A DNA stretch of 64,000 bases from Phascolomyces articulosus (Eukaryota; Mucoromycota; Mucoromycetes; Mucorales; Lichtheimiaceae): assembly GCA_025677815.1 (NCBI GenBank), contig JAIXMP010000014.1:372001-436000 (forward strand). The letters run 5' to 3'. Under the pieces are notes generated by a model. That model did not search any database, was not told the origin of the DNA, and saw nothing but the letters and a program-made list of their open reading frames with translations. Shown one piece after another: positions 44,046-56,600 of this stretch (its first letter is position 1; each line of letters starts with the position of its first letter). Position numbers and translations under genes: made by a program.

Positions 44046-46190
44046 AACAAGGTTTATTCATTGTGTGGCATATCTACATATCCACACTTCTTCTCACATA
44101 TATAATCACCGATACTACTACATCGAGTTATCACAAATAAATAAATAAATAGAAATAAATAATATCGGTTGCCTCACATAATCCTCATTCCTATAATAAT
44201 ACAATAATAATACAATAACATAATAATAATGATTCTGGTATAATAATATCCTATACAATAACAATCAAATAATACACAAACACCACCATATACCTTCTTA
44301 TTGTACGATTAAGAGTGTAAAAGTAATAATATTTATCCATTGACTAATGGTCAACAAATATATATACAACAAACATAATTATATCTCCTCATGTCATCAT
44401 GTTATACCACCATAAATAATGCCTGTAATATATATCCGTTATATCGAACAAATGTAATAATAGCAAACTACCATGACCAACGATTAAGTGGCATGAATAA
44501 GAAAACATATAAATACTGTAATTGTAAAACTAGAAATAATAATCACTTTTATCATCATCTTTATTATCATAATATATCTACATTGATTCTCAAAGACTTC
44601 TTCTGTCTCTTTATCTGTCATTAAATCTATCTCCATTCCATTTCTTATCCATACTACACAGTGGATATCATGATGGAAATTCATTAAAATCAATGTACTA
44701 CCGATGTAAAAAAAAAAAAAAAGAGCGAAAACGCTACTATATAGTCACTATCATTATACCGTTCGAATAGTTATTACTATTTTTACTGTATTATCTTACC
44801 CACTATTTGTACATATCATTAACTTTTACTACCAAAATACTATATGTTTTTTATATAAATAACAATAACTATTATATATATATATATGCATCTTGGATAA
44901 ATATTGGACGAAATATTTTTATTATTATTGACAGGTAGGTAAATATACATATCTATTATTATATACATTAATAAGCCGAAATTCGGATCAAGAAATATAC
45001 TAGATTGATTTTGAGAACTTATTATCTATTGGATTGATGGTCTTTACCGATAGAGCGGTTTAAAACTTGATGAAAATCAAGACATCATTCAATGTTGATA
45101 TATATGGCACGAATGAATTTTCATCTTTATCTATCATTATTGTTGGAAAGATTCTATTATACCACACTAAAAACAACATCAACTCTACAGAAATCATCCT
45201 TTATATTGCGAACTCTACATTGACATATATATAAATGATAACCTCTTTTTGTTTTTCATTTTTATTTTTTTTTCCAAAGTAAAAGTTTATAGTAATAAAA
45301 AAACTATACACAAAATATGGGTGAAGATGGAGGAGGAGTAAGAGGAATCAATATAAAAAAAGGATTTGAGAAGAGGTAATGAGAAAGATAACACGAAGGA
45401 GAAGAGAGTCGTAATAATAAAAAAAGAGCTATAATGAATATATATATATATATATATAATATGATAAATATAATTAAATAGAAAAAAAGAAAAAAAAGAA
45501 GTTTGTTGCATGGAGAAATGCTTGGAGGGGAAAAGTATGAAATAGAGAGAAAAAAATGGGGGAAAACGTGCGTGTATTTTCTAGTGTGAAGCAGCAGCAA
45601 CGGAGGTGGTGGTGGTGGTGGTGGTGGTGGAAGTAGTAGAAGTGGTAGTAATAGTAGAAGTATTAATAGTAATGAGTAATGTAATAGATTATGATAAACA
45701 ATTACTGTTACCATTGAGAGGTGGTGACTGTATTTGTTCAACAAAGGAGGAGGATAGTTCTTTAAGTACAACTGGATCTGCCAGCGGTTTCTTGGATATG
45801 TTGATTGCTGTGGGTGAGGAGTGTTGTCGTGTTTGCATGGATAGAATGAATCATTGGGAACACGCATCTTCTTGAGTTTCATAACGACTATCAAAAAAAT
45901 AAAACTTTTCAGCATTATTGGCGAGATTTTAAAACCATGATACCGGTATCACTGATGTTGGCAGTCATCATTTTTACACGTCAATTTTTTTTTTTACACA
46001 AATTGAATACTCCTTGTTGCCAGCACAACAAAAACTATTATAGATCGTCATAAAATAGTTATGTAAAAACCTTATTTCTTCTCCCTTTCACGGTTGACCC
46101 CTTATAATAATTACACCAAAATTGTAATAGTATGATTGGAAATCTTTTTTATAAAAAAGGCTTATATCTTTTTTTATAATATATATCAAA
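44046..46190. other. AT-rich intergenic region with a low-complexity coding-like stretch
   Basis: Mostly ATA/TTA-rich. At 45838-45689 (minus) a 49-aa frame reads MQTRQHSSPTAINISKKPLA, then DPVVLKELSSSFVEQIQ. After one TAA the same frame continues as a Thr/Ser run to about 45580, so it may be the tail of a dead Thr-rich protein. A GGT/ACC microsatellite lies at about 45606-45631. Nothing else is supported. Confidence 0.35.
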
Positions 46191-46448
46191 ATGCCTCCCA
46201 CCAACTTTGAGATACTATTTTTAATAACCGTTTTGGCCACTGCTGCTGTTTCTTTGGCTAGTCTTGCTTCAACAGAAGAGCAAGCATCCGTCCACGCAGT
46301 AGATGAAAAAAAGACAAGAAGGACCAACGATGAATGGCGGAGAAACATCTGCGAAACAAGAACCCACACCACACTAGGAAAAAATAGACCTGGATTAGAT
46401 GTGATCAGTGAATTTGAAGATACTTTGGGTATTATCAATATATTCTAA
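46191..46448 (+). CDS. Possible small membrane or secreted protein (85 aa)
   Basis: Single frame from ATG 46191 to TAA 46448. Residues 7-27 are hydrophobic (EILFLITVLATAAVSLASLA) and look like a signal peptide or single TM segment. The rest is polar, with a basic middle (KKTRRTNDEWRRN) and an acidic end. A TATA-like stretch (TTTTTATAATATATA) lies just upstream. No family is recognised and no introns are present. An overlapping minus-strand frame of 116 codons exists but is less protein-like. Confidence 0.4.
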   Translation: MPPTNFEILFLITVLATAAVSLASLASTEEQASVHAVDEKKTRRTNDEWRRNICETRTHTTLGKNRPGLDVISEFEDTLGIINIF

Positions 46449-46882
46449 AGGAACAGCTATAAAAATAATTCTAATTTTTTTATGTTTTTTTTTGTTATCC
46501 ATCACCATGACGATACTATTATTATAATAAAGATAAAATAAATGATATTTTGGCTCACTTTTTCCTATATATAATTATCAATGAACAATTGCATATGCGT
46601 TATGCTGTTGTGGTAATGGGTACACACTTCATATAATTAAAGTGACAACAATTCATTTATATTTTTCATGTGAAATGTGGCTGCATAAAAAAAAGAGCAG
46701 CGCCAAAAATAATATCCAAATAGTAGGGTACGAAAAAGTACTTGATGTAACGATGAAAAAGCAGAAAATAGAGAGCATCTAATTTTAAAACCCATTTTAC
46801 CTTGACTCTTTGGCCCTTTCTTTCCCCTCTCCTCACTTTCTCGTTTTTCTATTTATTTATTTATTTATTATCGTCTTGGCAA
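46449..46882. other. Upstream region of the FAB1 gene
   Basis: AT-rich, then pyrimidine-rich near 46815-46875. No FYVE-type zinc finger or other N-terminal FAB1 exon was found here in any frame. Confidence 0.5.
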
Positions 46883-49800
46883 ATGAATGGTCATGTCATA
46901 GAAAAGGCCTTTTCAAAGCCTTTACCCCCTTCGTCGCAGTCTGATAAACCACCACCACCTCAACAACATCGATCCATTCAAAAAACGACCCCTCCTCCCA
47001 TGTTGGACTTTAGAGAATTGGACAATGCCGGTCGACATCATTTCTCAGAATTGATACAATCGTGGTTGAAGCAAGCTAACTTGCCATCATCTTTTGCAAA
47101 CACACTCGGTTCATTACTTATACCATTGGTGTCATTTTGGATAGACGCACAACACGATACAAAAAGTACAACCGTGCCTGAACATTCATTTTCTTACCTT
47201 TATGACTCTATTCATATCCAGACACTGGGGCTCAAGACAATTCAGGATTCCAAGTTTTTACCCGGTGTGTATCATGGTGAATCGCTTGCTATGATACTAT
47301 CTTCTTGTAAGCTATCTTATTGTTTATTATGTTTGTTGGACGAAAATTGAGTTATTTATCGAAAGAAAGAGAGTTGTTCGGCGAGGTGTATTAAAAAAGT
47401 AATTCACTCACTTTTTTTTTGTGCGGCTGAGAACAGCAGGCTTTAATAATAATAACAATTTGGGCGGATCGCGTTGCGAATGGTTACATCACGTGGTAGG
47501 AGGCACTTTACGGATTTATGGAACACCTTCCGGCCCTGCAGGAGATCAATTGATGAAAATTGTGGCGGCTTCTGTATATACCCTTTGGAGTATGTGGTTA
47601 GAATTAAATTTTTTACAAGATTACGATGTTTCCTATTTACAACCGCCTCCGTTAGTACCCCAGCATGAAGAGAATAATGTCGTGATGCAAGGGATTATAT
47701 ACCAACGGCGATCGGCACTTGTGAGATGGTTATGGCCAAAAGCAAATATAGTGGAAGCTAAAACGAAAAAAATCAACAAAATAAAAAGTAAAAGTAATTT
47801 GAATGAAAAGAAACAGGTTAATGGTAACGAAGCAACAGCAGCATCGACAAAACAAATGCATTTTCCAATGTCAACAAAGGGGGATGATTTACATCGATTT
47901 TCAAAATTACGTAAACAATTGGAAGATGCTTATACACTTTCTACATCGTGTCGTGTTCGATTTCCTGCACCTCGATTGGTTGTTCGGTTACAGGATGAAG
48001 AAGATGGAATTAATACGATTCGCACGGTCATGAGGATGAAAAATAATAACGATACCCAAACAACGATACCAAAAAGTGGAAAACCCAATATGTTGAAACG
48101 ACGTGCTTCGTCTCTTTTATCTTTACTCGCTCATAATAATAATAACAGTAATAATAACCAACAGCAACAACAATCAACACAACCAAAACTCCAATCTGCA
48201 CCGGCACAACAGCAACAGCAAGGATTATTCGAAGTCCCTCAATCCATATCCGCTTATTCTTCCCTTCGTTGTTGCAACAACGATAAAAAAATCGGTATGG
48301 ATGGATTATTATTAGATACCCAATCCGTGGATGGTTTTCTACAGCATCAACAAATCACGGTTCTATATGCAATGCATCCCATTGGATGCCCACAAAGTCC
48401 GTGCGCAGGTCCGCTCTTATCGAGGCTAAACTATTTTCAATATGAACTTGGCAATGATCGATCGCTCGGAGATACAGTCATCCAATGGTGTCAGCAAGCT
48501 GAAAGTGGGATGGCATGCAATGATATGTTGAAATCAAAATTAACGAGTCAACTTTTGACGGAATCACCTACATCTTTAAATGGATCCAATCATAATATAC
48601 CTACACCTTCCATAGAGGATAAAAAATCAACCACATCTCCATCACCGCCTAATAATAATAATAATAATAACAATACATTGGATCCATCATCAAAAAAGAC
48701 GACACCGGATAGTAGTAGTAAAAGTACCACGTTGTCAGTTGAATCACCAGAAGAAAAAGAAAATCATTATAACCATCGACGTACTTCTTCTTCGATATTA
48801 CAGTCTTCATTGAATGGATGTCAGAAACCATTAGCTGATCATGTCATGACATTTACACATGGGCCTGGAAAAATCGTTGTATCCATTACAAAAAATGTTG
48901 ATGCATCATTACACACCAAAAAAACAAAAACAACGACTGCTACTGCTGAGGTATCTCCCTGCGGTGATAGTAATAAAACATTATCCTCTTCCTGCACAAG
49001 CACTGTAGAAACGTGGTTTACATGCTCCACGTGCGATGCTGAAACACCCGCTAAACCCTTGTCCATGCCGACATATCATTATTCACTTGGTAAATTCTTT
49101 GAACTTGTCCTATATCTCGACTATCATTTCGCTCCGGCCATTCATCCTATCTGTGGCCACGTCGTTTCACCTCAAACCTCCATGATTCATTGTTTTCGAC
49201 CTTCGGCTATCCCTACTTATACCGTCAAAATCACCTTTGAACCTATTTCATTGTATGAATTACGAGCACCTCGGTTACAAGTGGTCCCAACACCCCAAGA
49301 AACAACAACGAAAACGGCAGCCAAAAGTGTTGTGAGTACGAAAACATTGAAAAATTGGCAAGGACAAATTCGTGATGATGTCAATGCATTATTTGAAGCT
49401 GTCGACGCCCATATTGATGTATTGAAACAATTCATGATTGCTGAATCCAAACGAGTCGCACGCAGTAGTCTTGCGAGTCGACTTTCTTCTTCGGCAGCCA
49501 ATCATCACCAGGAAAAACAACAGGAAATACAAGCACAATTGAAATTACGTCAGAATGAATTGGATTCAATGAAACGATTGTTTGGGGAAACAGAACACCG
49601 TGAATTAATCTTGGAGTTGCAACAAACATCGTTGGCGTATTTGAATGATTATCGACGGTTTTTTGCACTGCGATCTGGGGCTATCTTGTCACAAATCTCG
49701 AAATGGCAACAGCAGTGGTGTCCAGGTGTGTAGACTTTATTTTTTTGATATAGAAATATAGACACACTCCCCCCAGCAATACACACTCCATTGTTTTACT

Positions 49801-52713
49801 ATGATGACGATGTGTGTTTGATGGATGTTTTACATTGATATTCACTCTTGTTTTTTTCTCCGGAAACGTGGGGAATCCTTACTGGATTATAATAGATCTA
49901 ATGGATGATTGTACTTGGGATCCACCTGACTATATAAAGTATAAAATCCGAAGAGCGGCGTTGGTGATGACGCTTTGGGAATATGTTGTTGAGTGTGGGG
50001 AAAGGAAAAATAAGTTTTGTTAATATATACACAATTATATAGGTCGAATAAAGTTCATGCATTCCCAGGATCAAGTGTTCTTGTACGCGAGGAAGAACCC
50101 TCTTCTATTATCGCTTATACATTAAGGTATATTCATAGTTTCTCTTTTGGTGATGATGATGAATGATCCATTTTCTATGATCCATTTACAGTTCCATATT
50201 TAAAAACATTATAGTTCCAGTGAATACATCAAGGAATTAAAACAGCAACAAAATGAAGGGAATGGTAGTACAAATAACACTGTACCTCCCTCTTCAACAA
50301 GTAGCAATAACAACATAGCCACACCACCAAGTATTAGTTCTACAACAACTTCTTCTACTGTGGATGATCACGTATCACCGCAGGCCAAAAAGAATGACCA
50401 TTATCCACAAGAACATCCTGTGAATGATACTATGGAGAATGGTAACAACACAAATAATGAATCCTATTATTCATTTATTAAACGAAAATTTGTTGCTCCC
50501 AATGCGGGTGCTTCGAGTGAAACAGCTTCTTTTCGATCTATGGTAATTGAAACAGTCAAAGCCAACGCGAGTGAACTTCATTATCAACAACAACGTAAAG
50601 TAAATGAAATCAAAGAACGTTGGACATCTTCACCAGCAATAACAGAAGATAAAAAGAAACGAAATTCCAATCAGCTTACTACAACAAGTAGTCAACGTAT
50701 CATTTTAGATGAACCCAGAATTCAACGCGATATAACGACAGAAGTTACCACTTCTACTTTTTATCAAAAACAACCACCACCACCTTCTCCACCTTTGTCG
50801 AATAATAAGCACCATACCAAAGAAAAACCATTACCACCTATTACTAATAATACTAATAATTCAACACATACCAACAGCGGCGAAAACCGCCGATTAAGTC
50901 CACATATTAAACATAGTAGTGTATCCCGAATTGGGGCGGGAAGAAGAAGGGAAACGAAAGAAGGAGGAGGAAAATGGCGGGGGGATTATGATACACGAAT
51001 TAAAAAAAGGAAATTATTAATGGATATCCTCTTTATAGAATATATTCATAACAACGTAGAATTTACATGCACTGTGTATTATGCTTCTGAATTTGAGACT
51101 TTACGACGACAAAGTGGGATTGATCAGTTACTGATACAGTCCCTCAGTCGATGTAATGCTTGGAAAGCTACGGGTGGCAAAAGTAAAAGTCATTTTTATT
51201 TATCTCAAGGTAATTATAGAGTGTATAACAACCATCTATTTATCTATTATCAATTTGTTCGTGTTCATTAATCATGTATATATTGTAATGGGTGTGGCGG
51301 TGATCTAAAAAAAACTCAAATTATAGATGGTCGATTGGTTATCAAGGAAATGGTCAACGCTTGGAATAATGTTGAAAAAGAATCGATTTTGAAGTTTGCA
51401 CCGAAATATTTCGATTACATGAAAAAAATAGACGAGGTAAGAATTGTCTGCTTTATAAGTATATGCAACCACATTTGATGTATTAATATATTGGTGTATT
51501 TGTATTTAGACACCAAGTGTGTTGGCCAAGATCTTTGGATTTTATACTATTCGTATTCGAAGTACGGTGGATAAACGCATTTTATTGAATCTTGATGTAT
51601 TAGTGATGGAACATCTATTCTATGGTATTGTTCCACAAAACATCCAGGTAAGAAAAAGAATTGATCGGGTTATTATTATTCATTATTCATCATTATCATC
51701 CATGGCTTGGATGGATAGAGTATTCAGAAATATAAGAATTTTGGACCGGGGACAAAAATAAAAAGAACTAATCGCCCAAATCATTAAATATATTATCCAT
51801 TGATGGCGCTCTCTTTTTCAGAAATTCGATTTCAAAGGTATTCGGGATCGCCATGTGGAAACGTCGTGCCGCAAACAAGGTGATACAACGTTGTGGGACG
51901 GTGACTGGCTGCAAGGTAAATATGCAATAATTAGCGTTAGTTAGTTAAAACCAGGCATTTTATGATATATATAGCAAAGCAGCGTTTATTGAAAAAAAAA
52001 ATGAGACTATTGATAATCATCAACACCTATCTATCTATATATAATAGATTATCGATTAGGATGTCCAGTCAATGAACAATCCAAAGCATTTATAGAAAAA
52101 GCTATTAAAAGTGATACAGAGTTCCTGACCAAAGGCAATATTATGGATTATTCCTTATTATTGGGTGTGGATGAGGCAAAGAAGGAATTGACTGTTGGTA
52201 TTGTTGGTAAGTTTTGTACAACGAGATGAGATCCGACTCTCTTTCTCTTTTGAGGAAGAGAATAGAACGATAAATGATAGTCTTCTTGAATGTCTTTTTT
52301 TTATCTACTGACACGTGGGTGGTTCTATATCTCTTTCATTCCATATTATTAGACTTTATCGGAGCCTATACATGGTACAAAAAAGTCGAGTCAAGGAGCA
52401 AGTCAACATTAAACCCAAACAAGGAGGTTACGGTCATTCCTCCCGATCAGTACAAGTGGCGATTTTATCGAATTATCAATGATTATTTTGTCGCTGTTTC
52501 TGGTAAGTTGTTTGTAGAAGGATTAGTGTAAAAAATAGTGACATCATCATGGAGGGAGTGTGCTAGCATTTACCATTACAGATTAGAAATAAATATGCAA
52601 AAGAAGGCCCAATTTATATATAATTGAAAAGAGAAATAATTGGATTTTCTTTTTTAGGAAAATTCGACAAAGTTCACCCTAATCATCTTGTCTCATCGAA
52701 TATCATCTTGTAA
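46883..52713 (+). CDS. FAB1: FAB1/PIKfyve-type phosphatidylinositol-3-phosphate 5-kinase lacking FYVE (1472 aa, 12 exons)
   Basis: Exons 46883-47306, 47437-49725, 49896-49938, 50043-50126, 50215-50915, 51039-51209, 51327-51436, 51510-51647, 51822-51915, 52048-52206, 52353-52502 and 52658-52713 (4419 nt, phases agree). The enzyme makes PI(3,5)P2 on vacuole and endosome membranes. The N-terminus carries only a weak CCT/TCP-1-like region (FRELDNAGRHHFSELIQSWL; VVGGTLRIYGTPSGPAGDQL). The Cys-rich CCR follows (MHPIGCPQSPCAGPLLSRLN, KPLADHVMTFTHGPGKIVVS, WFTCSTCDAETPAK), then HAFPGSSVLVREEEPSSIIA. The C-terminal PIP-kinase core has DGRLVIKEM with Lys1244, MDYSLLLGVD (1384-1393) and VGIVDFIGAYTWYKKVE. 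No FYVE or DEP domain precedes it. The intron 50916-51038 is 123 nt, in frame and stop-free. Exon 3 and the start codon are the least certain parts. Confidence 0.88.
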
Positions 52714-53685
52714 ATCTTGCATAGTCTGATGAACACCCTGTATTATTATTATTTATTATAAAATGGAAATGATGTGGCTTTGTAAGATATATAATAATTG
52801 TATCTATACCAAAACATTTATATCAAAAGTTGTCTAATACATAAACCCTTTGGAAATAGTGATGGAACAAAAAAAAAAAAACGTGGTGAAATTAGTACTA
52901 CTCTTATATAAAAAAGTTTATTCCTCCGCAAAATAAACCATAAGAGTGGTACGATCAAAAGAAAATAAACTTTATTTTTTATTTATCTTTATTATTAAGA
53001 TCGTTTATAGCATCATCTACTTGTAACTTCTAGTACTTGATACTTCTTTACATATATAAACAATAGGATGATAGGTAGACCATTAGTAAAAGATATTTAA
53101 AAGCGATTGAGATGGAAGAACAAGGGTGCAATGTAACACATTAAAGGGGAAAAGAGAGATTATAAATAGGGAAAAAGTGGAGTGGCAAAAAAGAGGGTAT
53201 GACAAAAATGAATTGTGTGCATGCTTCTCTGCCCTTCTTATAGGCATTATACCCATTGCTTTATTCCCTCTTTTTTATATATGTATTTTTTATAACTCTC
53301 CCACACAGCATCTAATTACACACGCTGGAAAATACACAGTATTCTTTTTGTTCGTAAGATATCATCAAAACATAACGTCTTTGATTTACTAAGAAAATAA
53401 CTATCTCTAGCCCAAAAGTATAATAGGCGGAGAGGTAAAAGAGAATTTACCCGCTAAAAAAAAGCTTATTGTTATTAACTGTACACATGAAAAAAAAGTG
53501 GTGTTTCTGGACTGGCTCTTATTTTATTTTTTTTTCTTCTTTTTCTTCTTTTTCTTTTTCTCTTTTTTTCTCTCTTTTTCTTTTTTTCCCATTTGACACA
53601 TTTGACCCACTCTCTTAATCAAACCTTTTCTTTTTCTTTTTCCATTCCCTCAAACAACAAACAACAACCACATGGTGCGTCAACC
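52714..53685. other. Intergenic region between FAB1 and the RasGEF gene
   Basis: AT-rich, ending in a long TTTTTCTTTTTC pyrimidine tract (about 53523-53590) before the RasGEF start. An 88-codon frame at 53126-53392 has no family pattern and is not called. Confidence 0.45.
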
Positions 53686-56600
53686 ATGGCGTCTTCTTCC
53701 TTTCCAAAAATAATTTGTCGAGTCAGGGCGATCTATCCCTTTATTTCGGACGAACCAGCGTCCCTGAATTTCAATAAAGACGATTATATTGATGTACTTG
53801 CTCAACTTGATTCCGGGTGGTGGGATGGATGGTAATTTCTCACTTATATTATTCATTAATAATCCAATTAATTACTTTCTCCTTGCATCTTTTTGTTTGA
53901 AACAAAAAAATAGAGTTGAAGAAAGAAGATTTCATTCTTAATATTAATAATAATTTCTCTTTGCCTTTCTCTCTTATTGTGTAGGTGTGGAGGAGCGCGT
54001 GGTTGGTTTCCAAGCAATTACGTTGAAATAATTGAAGAAAATAATTCTGAAACACCATTGGGAAATAAGCAACAACAATCACCACGATCCCCTGCAGCCC
54101 ATACCATAAGACCTGAACAACCCCTATTATTACAACAGCAACAGCAACAGCAACAACAGCAGCAACAGCAACAACGTCGTCAGCAATCACGTAATTATAA
54201 AAGACGAAGTGGCGGTGGTGGTGGTAGTAGTAGTCACCGAGCATCCATACGTACGTTGGGAGGACATAACAATAACAACATGAATCGATATCCATTTTCA
54301 GTCTCCCCTCCTTCCAATGGAGGTGGAGCCAATACGAGTTTTGGTTGGACATCCAGTAATCGTATGAGTCACGCTAGTTCAGCCGATTCATTACCAGATG
54401 GTTGGTCTGTGCAAGTAGCCGAAGATGGATCCACTTATTATTATTACAATCATCGTACAGGCAAAATGCAATATGATCATCCAGGTCATGTTTCTGATGG
54501 TGATTATGATAGTCAAGAAGAATATGTGGATGGTCAATCCATGATGGATAGTTATTCGGATGGTGATTATTATGAAGACGATGACGATTATGATGAGGAA
54601 GATGATGATGTGTATCGAGAGGGTACGAGGAAACGATTATCCAATAGTCGAATGAATCGTCTTAGTATTGATTCGTTACCAGCCAATGTGGAAACCCCAG
54701 AAACGACGATTTCAGATACCACCGGAGGTGTACCCGTTTCCAGTGTAAATTTTTTTCTTTTCTTTCTATATATCTTTCTATGGATTTTTTTGTCGATAGG
54801 GGGAGGGAGATCTTTGGGTAGTTGCGTGGAGTGTTGGATGATCTTTTTTTTTTTGTGGATTACGTTTATATTCAATTTGTGTGAGCATCACGGTTGATTC
54901 ATTTTTATAGGCCATGTCTCAGTGGGTAGAACGAGTAACTCCTCAGGGGCGCATCTATTATTGTAACTTAACTACGCAAGAAACAACATGGGATTATAAC
55001 GATATTGACAAATCTACTGGCCGCCTTGTAGGTTACTCATTTATTTTTATTGGACAATTCTTTTTTAATTTAAAAAAAATGCGTGTCTCACCTTTATATT
55101 ACATATATACACTTATATGCTTTACTCACACGCACTTTATACTTCATCCTATTGCTACTTTGTTTCTTTTACATTCCATGATGTACATATTTTCATAGAA
55201 GAACGCCAAGGATTCCGATTCAGATTTAGAAGATGCAGCTGGCCAACCACAACCTCGCGGGGTCAACTTTCCAGATACATTTGATTCCCATGAAGATGAA
55301 GCAGATAGAAACGCAGCTGAAAACGCCGAAGAACCTTTAACATGGCAAAAGTTATCCAGTAATATTGCCATGGCCATTCATCATTTGAATACAGCAGCAC
55401 AGCGCATGGAACGTGATACGTTTGTTCAAGATGCTTCTTCTATTGTGGTGGCGATTCGTATGATGCTTTATGCCTCAGGCACTTTGGATAAAGAATCCGT
55501 TCATATGCAAGATCGAGTTTTACGTGATCCTCATCGTGCCGTGATGGCTGCACTTTCCAAACTCGTCTTGTCTGTGAAAACAGCAGCAGAAGTGTCTCCT
55601 ACTACCATGCAACCTGAAATGTTGTATCGTGTTCAACGGGATGCCGGCGATGTGCTCGCTTCTGTACGAAACTTTGTCACTGTATGTCAAGAGAAACGAA
55701 TTCGTGTGGAACAAGTCAAACCTCAACTTTTGATTGATCCCAATGCTCACTCGATTGCATCCAATGGGAACCTTACCCATGAAGTCGTAATTCCACCTAA
55801 CTATCATCAACAACACCAGCAACAACAAAGCGGAAATAATGATCCAGGCATGAATACCAATGAAAATGATAAAGAAAATCGTAGAGCCAGTGTCGTGGAT
55901 CGTTATCAACAAGGATTAGTACAAAAGGCGAAATACCCACTGAATCAAGATTTAATTGTAAGTTTGCAAACCCATGCAAATCAAGTGTATGGATCGACCG
56001 ATGCATTATCCAAAGCCGCTGGATTTATCTTGACTTTGCGACAAGATGAACTGAACCATACCACACCCAACGACGATGAAGAGGATGATATGGAACGAAT
56101 TCGTAATAGTAGTCGAGCACGATCCAATGTTGTCATTCTTTTCCGTAATTTATCTATGCAAATTGGTCAATATCTTAGCATTTTGGAAGATGTGGATTTA
56201 TCCAGTGTAGATGGAGCTAAAATTCCTTCGTTGGCGGATTTCCGTGTCAACAAACAAAACTTGTATAATGCCGTTGGCAACTTGTTTGCTGCTGTTCAAA
56301 TCTTGAGTGGCGAAGATGTCCATGTACATCAATGTGTCACAGGCATTGACCATGCAGTGCAGTCCGTAGAAAATACGATCGGCGTTATTTTTGCCAATGT
56401 CGAAGAAATGGTACAGCAACGTAAAAATTATTTTAGGCAAATGGAACCACGGGATAAAGAAGTACCGATGTCACCTGTAATGGCCAATATGCCATATAGC
56501 GACGATATTATGATACCCAATAACAACAACAATTATAATCAAAATAGTTTCAGTGATCGAGATGATGAGTTTACAGCTTCTTCACCTATTTCCAAAACAC

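Noticed and set aside
45304..45915. Minus-strand frame of 203 codons
   Set aside because: Made largely of Leu, Pro, Tyr and Ser from microsatellite and AT-rich DNA; no protein-like core.
49939..50020. Extension of FAB1 exon 3 to the TAA near 50020
   Set aside because: It would truncate the kinase; the GTATAA donor at 49939 joins in phase to the HAFPGSSV exon and restores the family pattern.
53849..54352. Minus-strand frame of 167 codons
   Set aside because: Antisense to the RasGEF exon 2, with Val/Ala runs produced by the CAG/CAA repeat.
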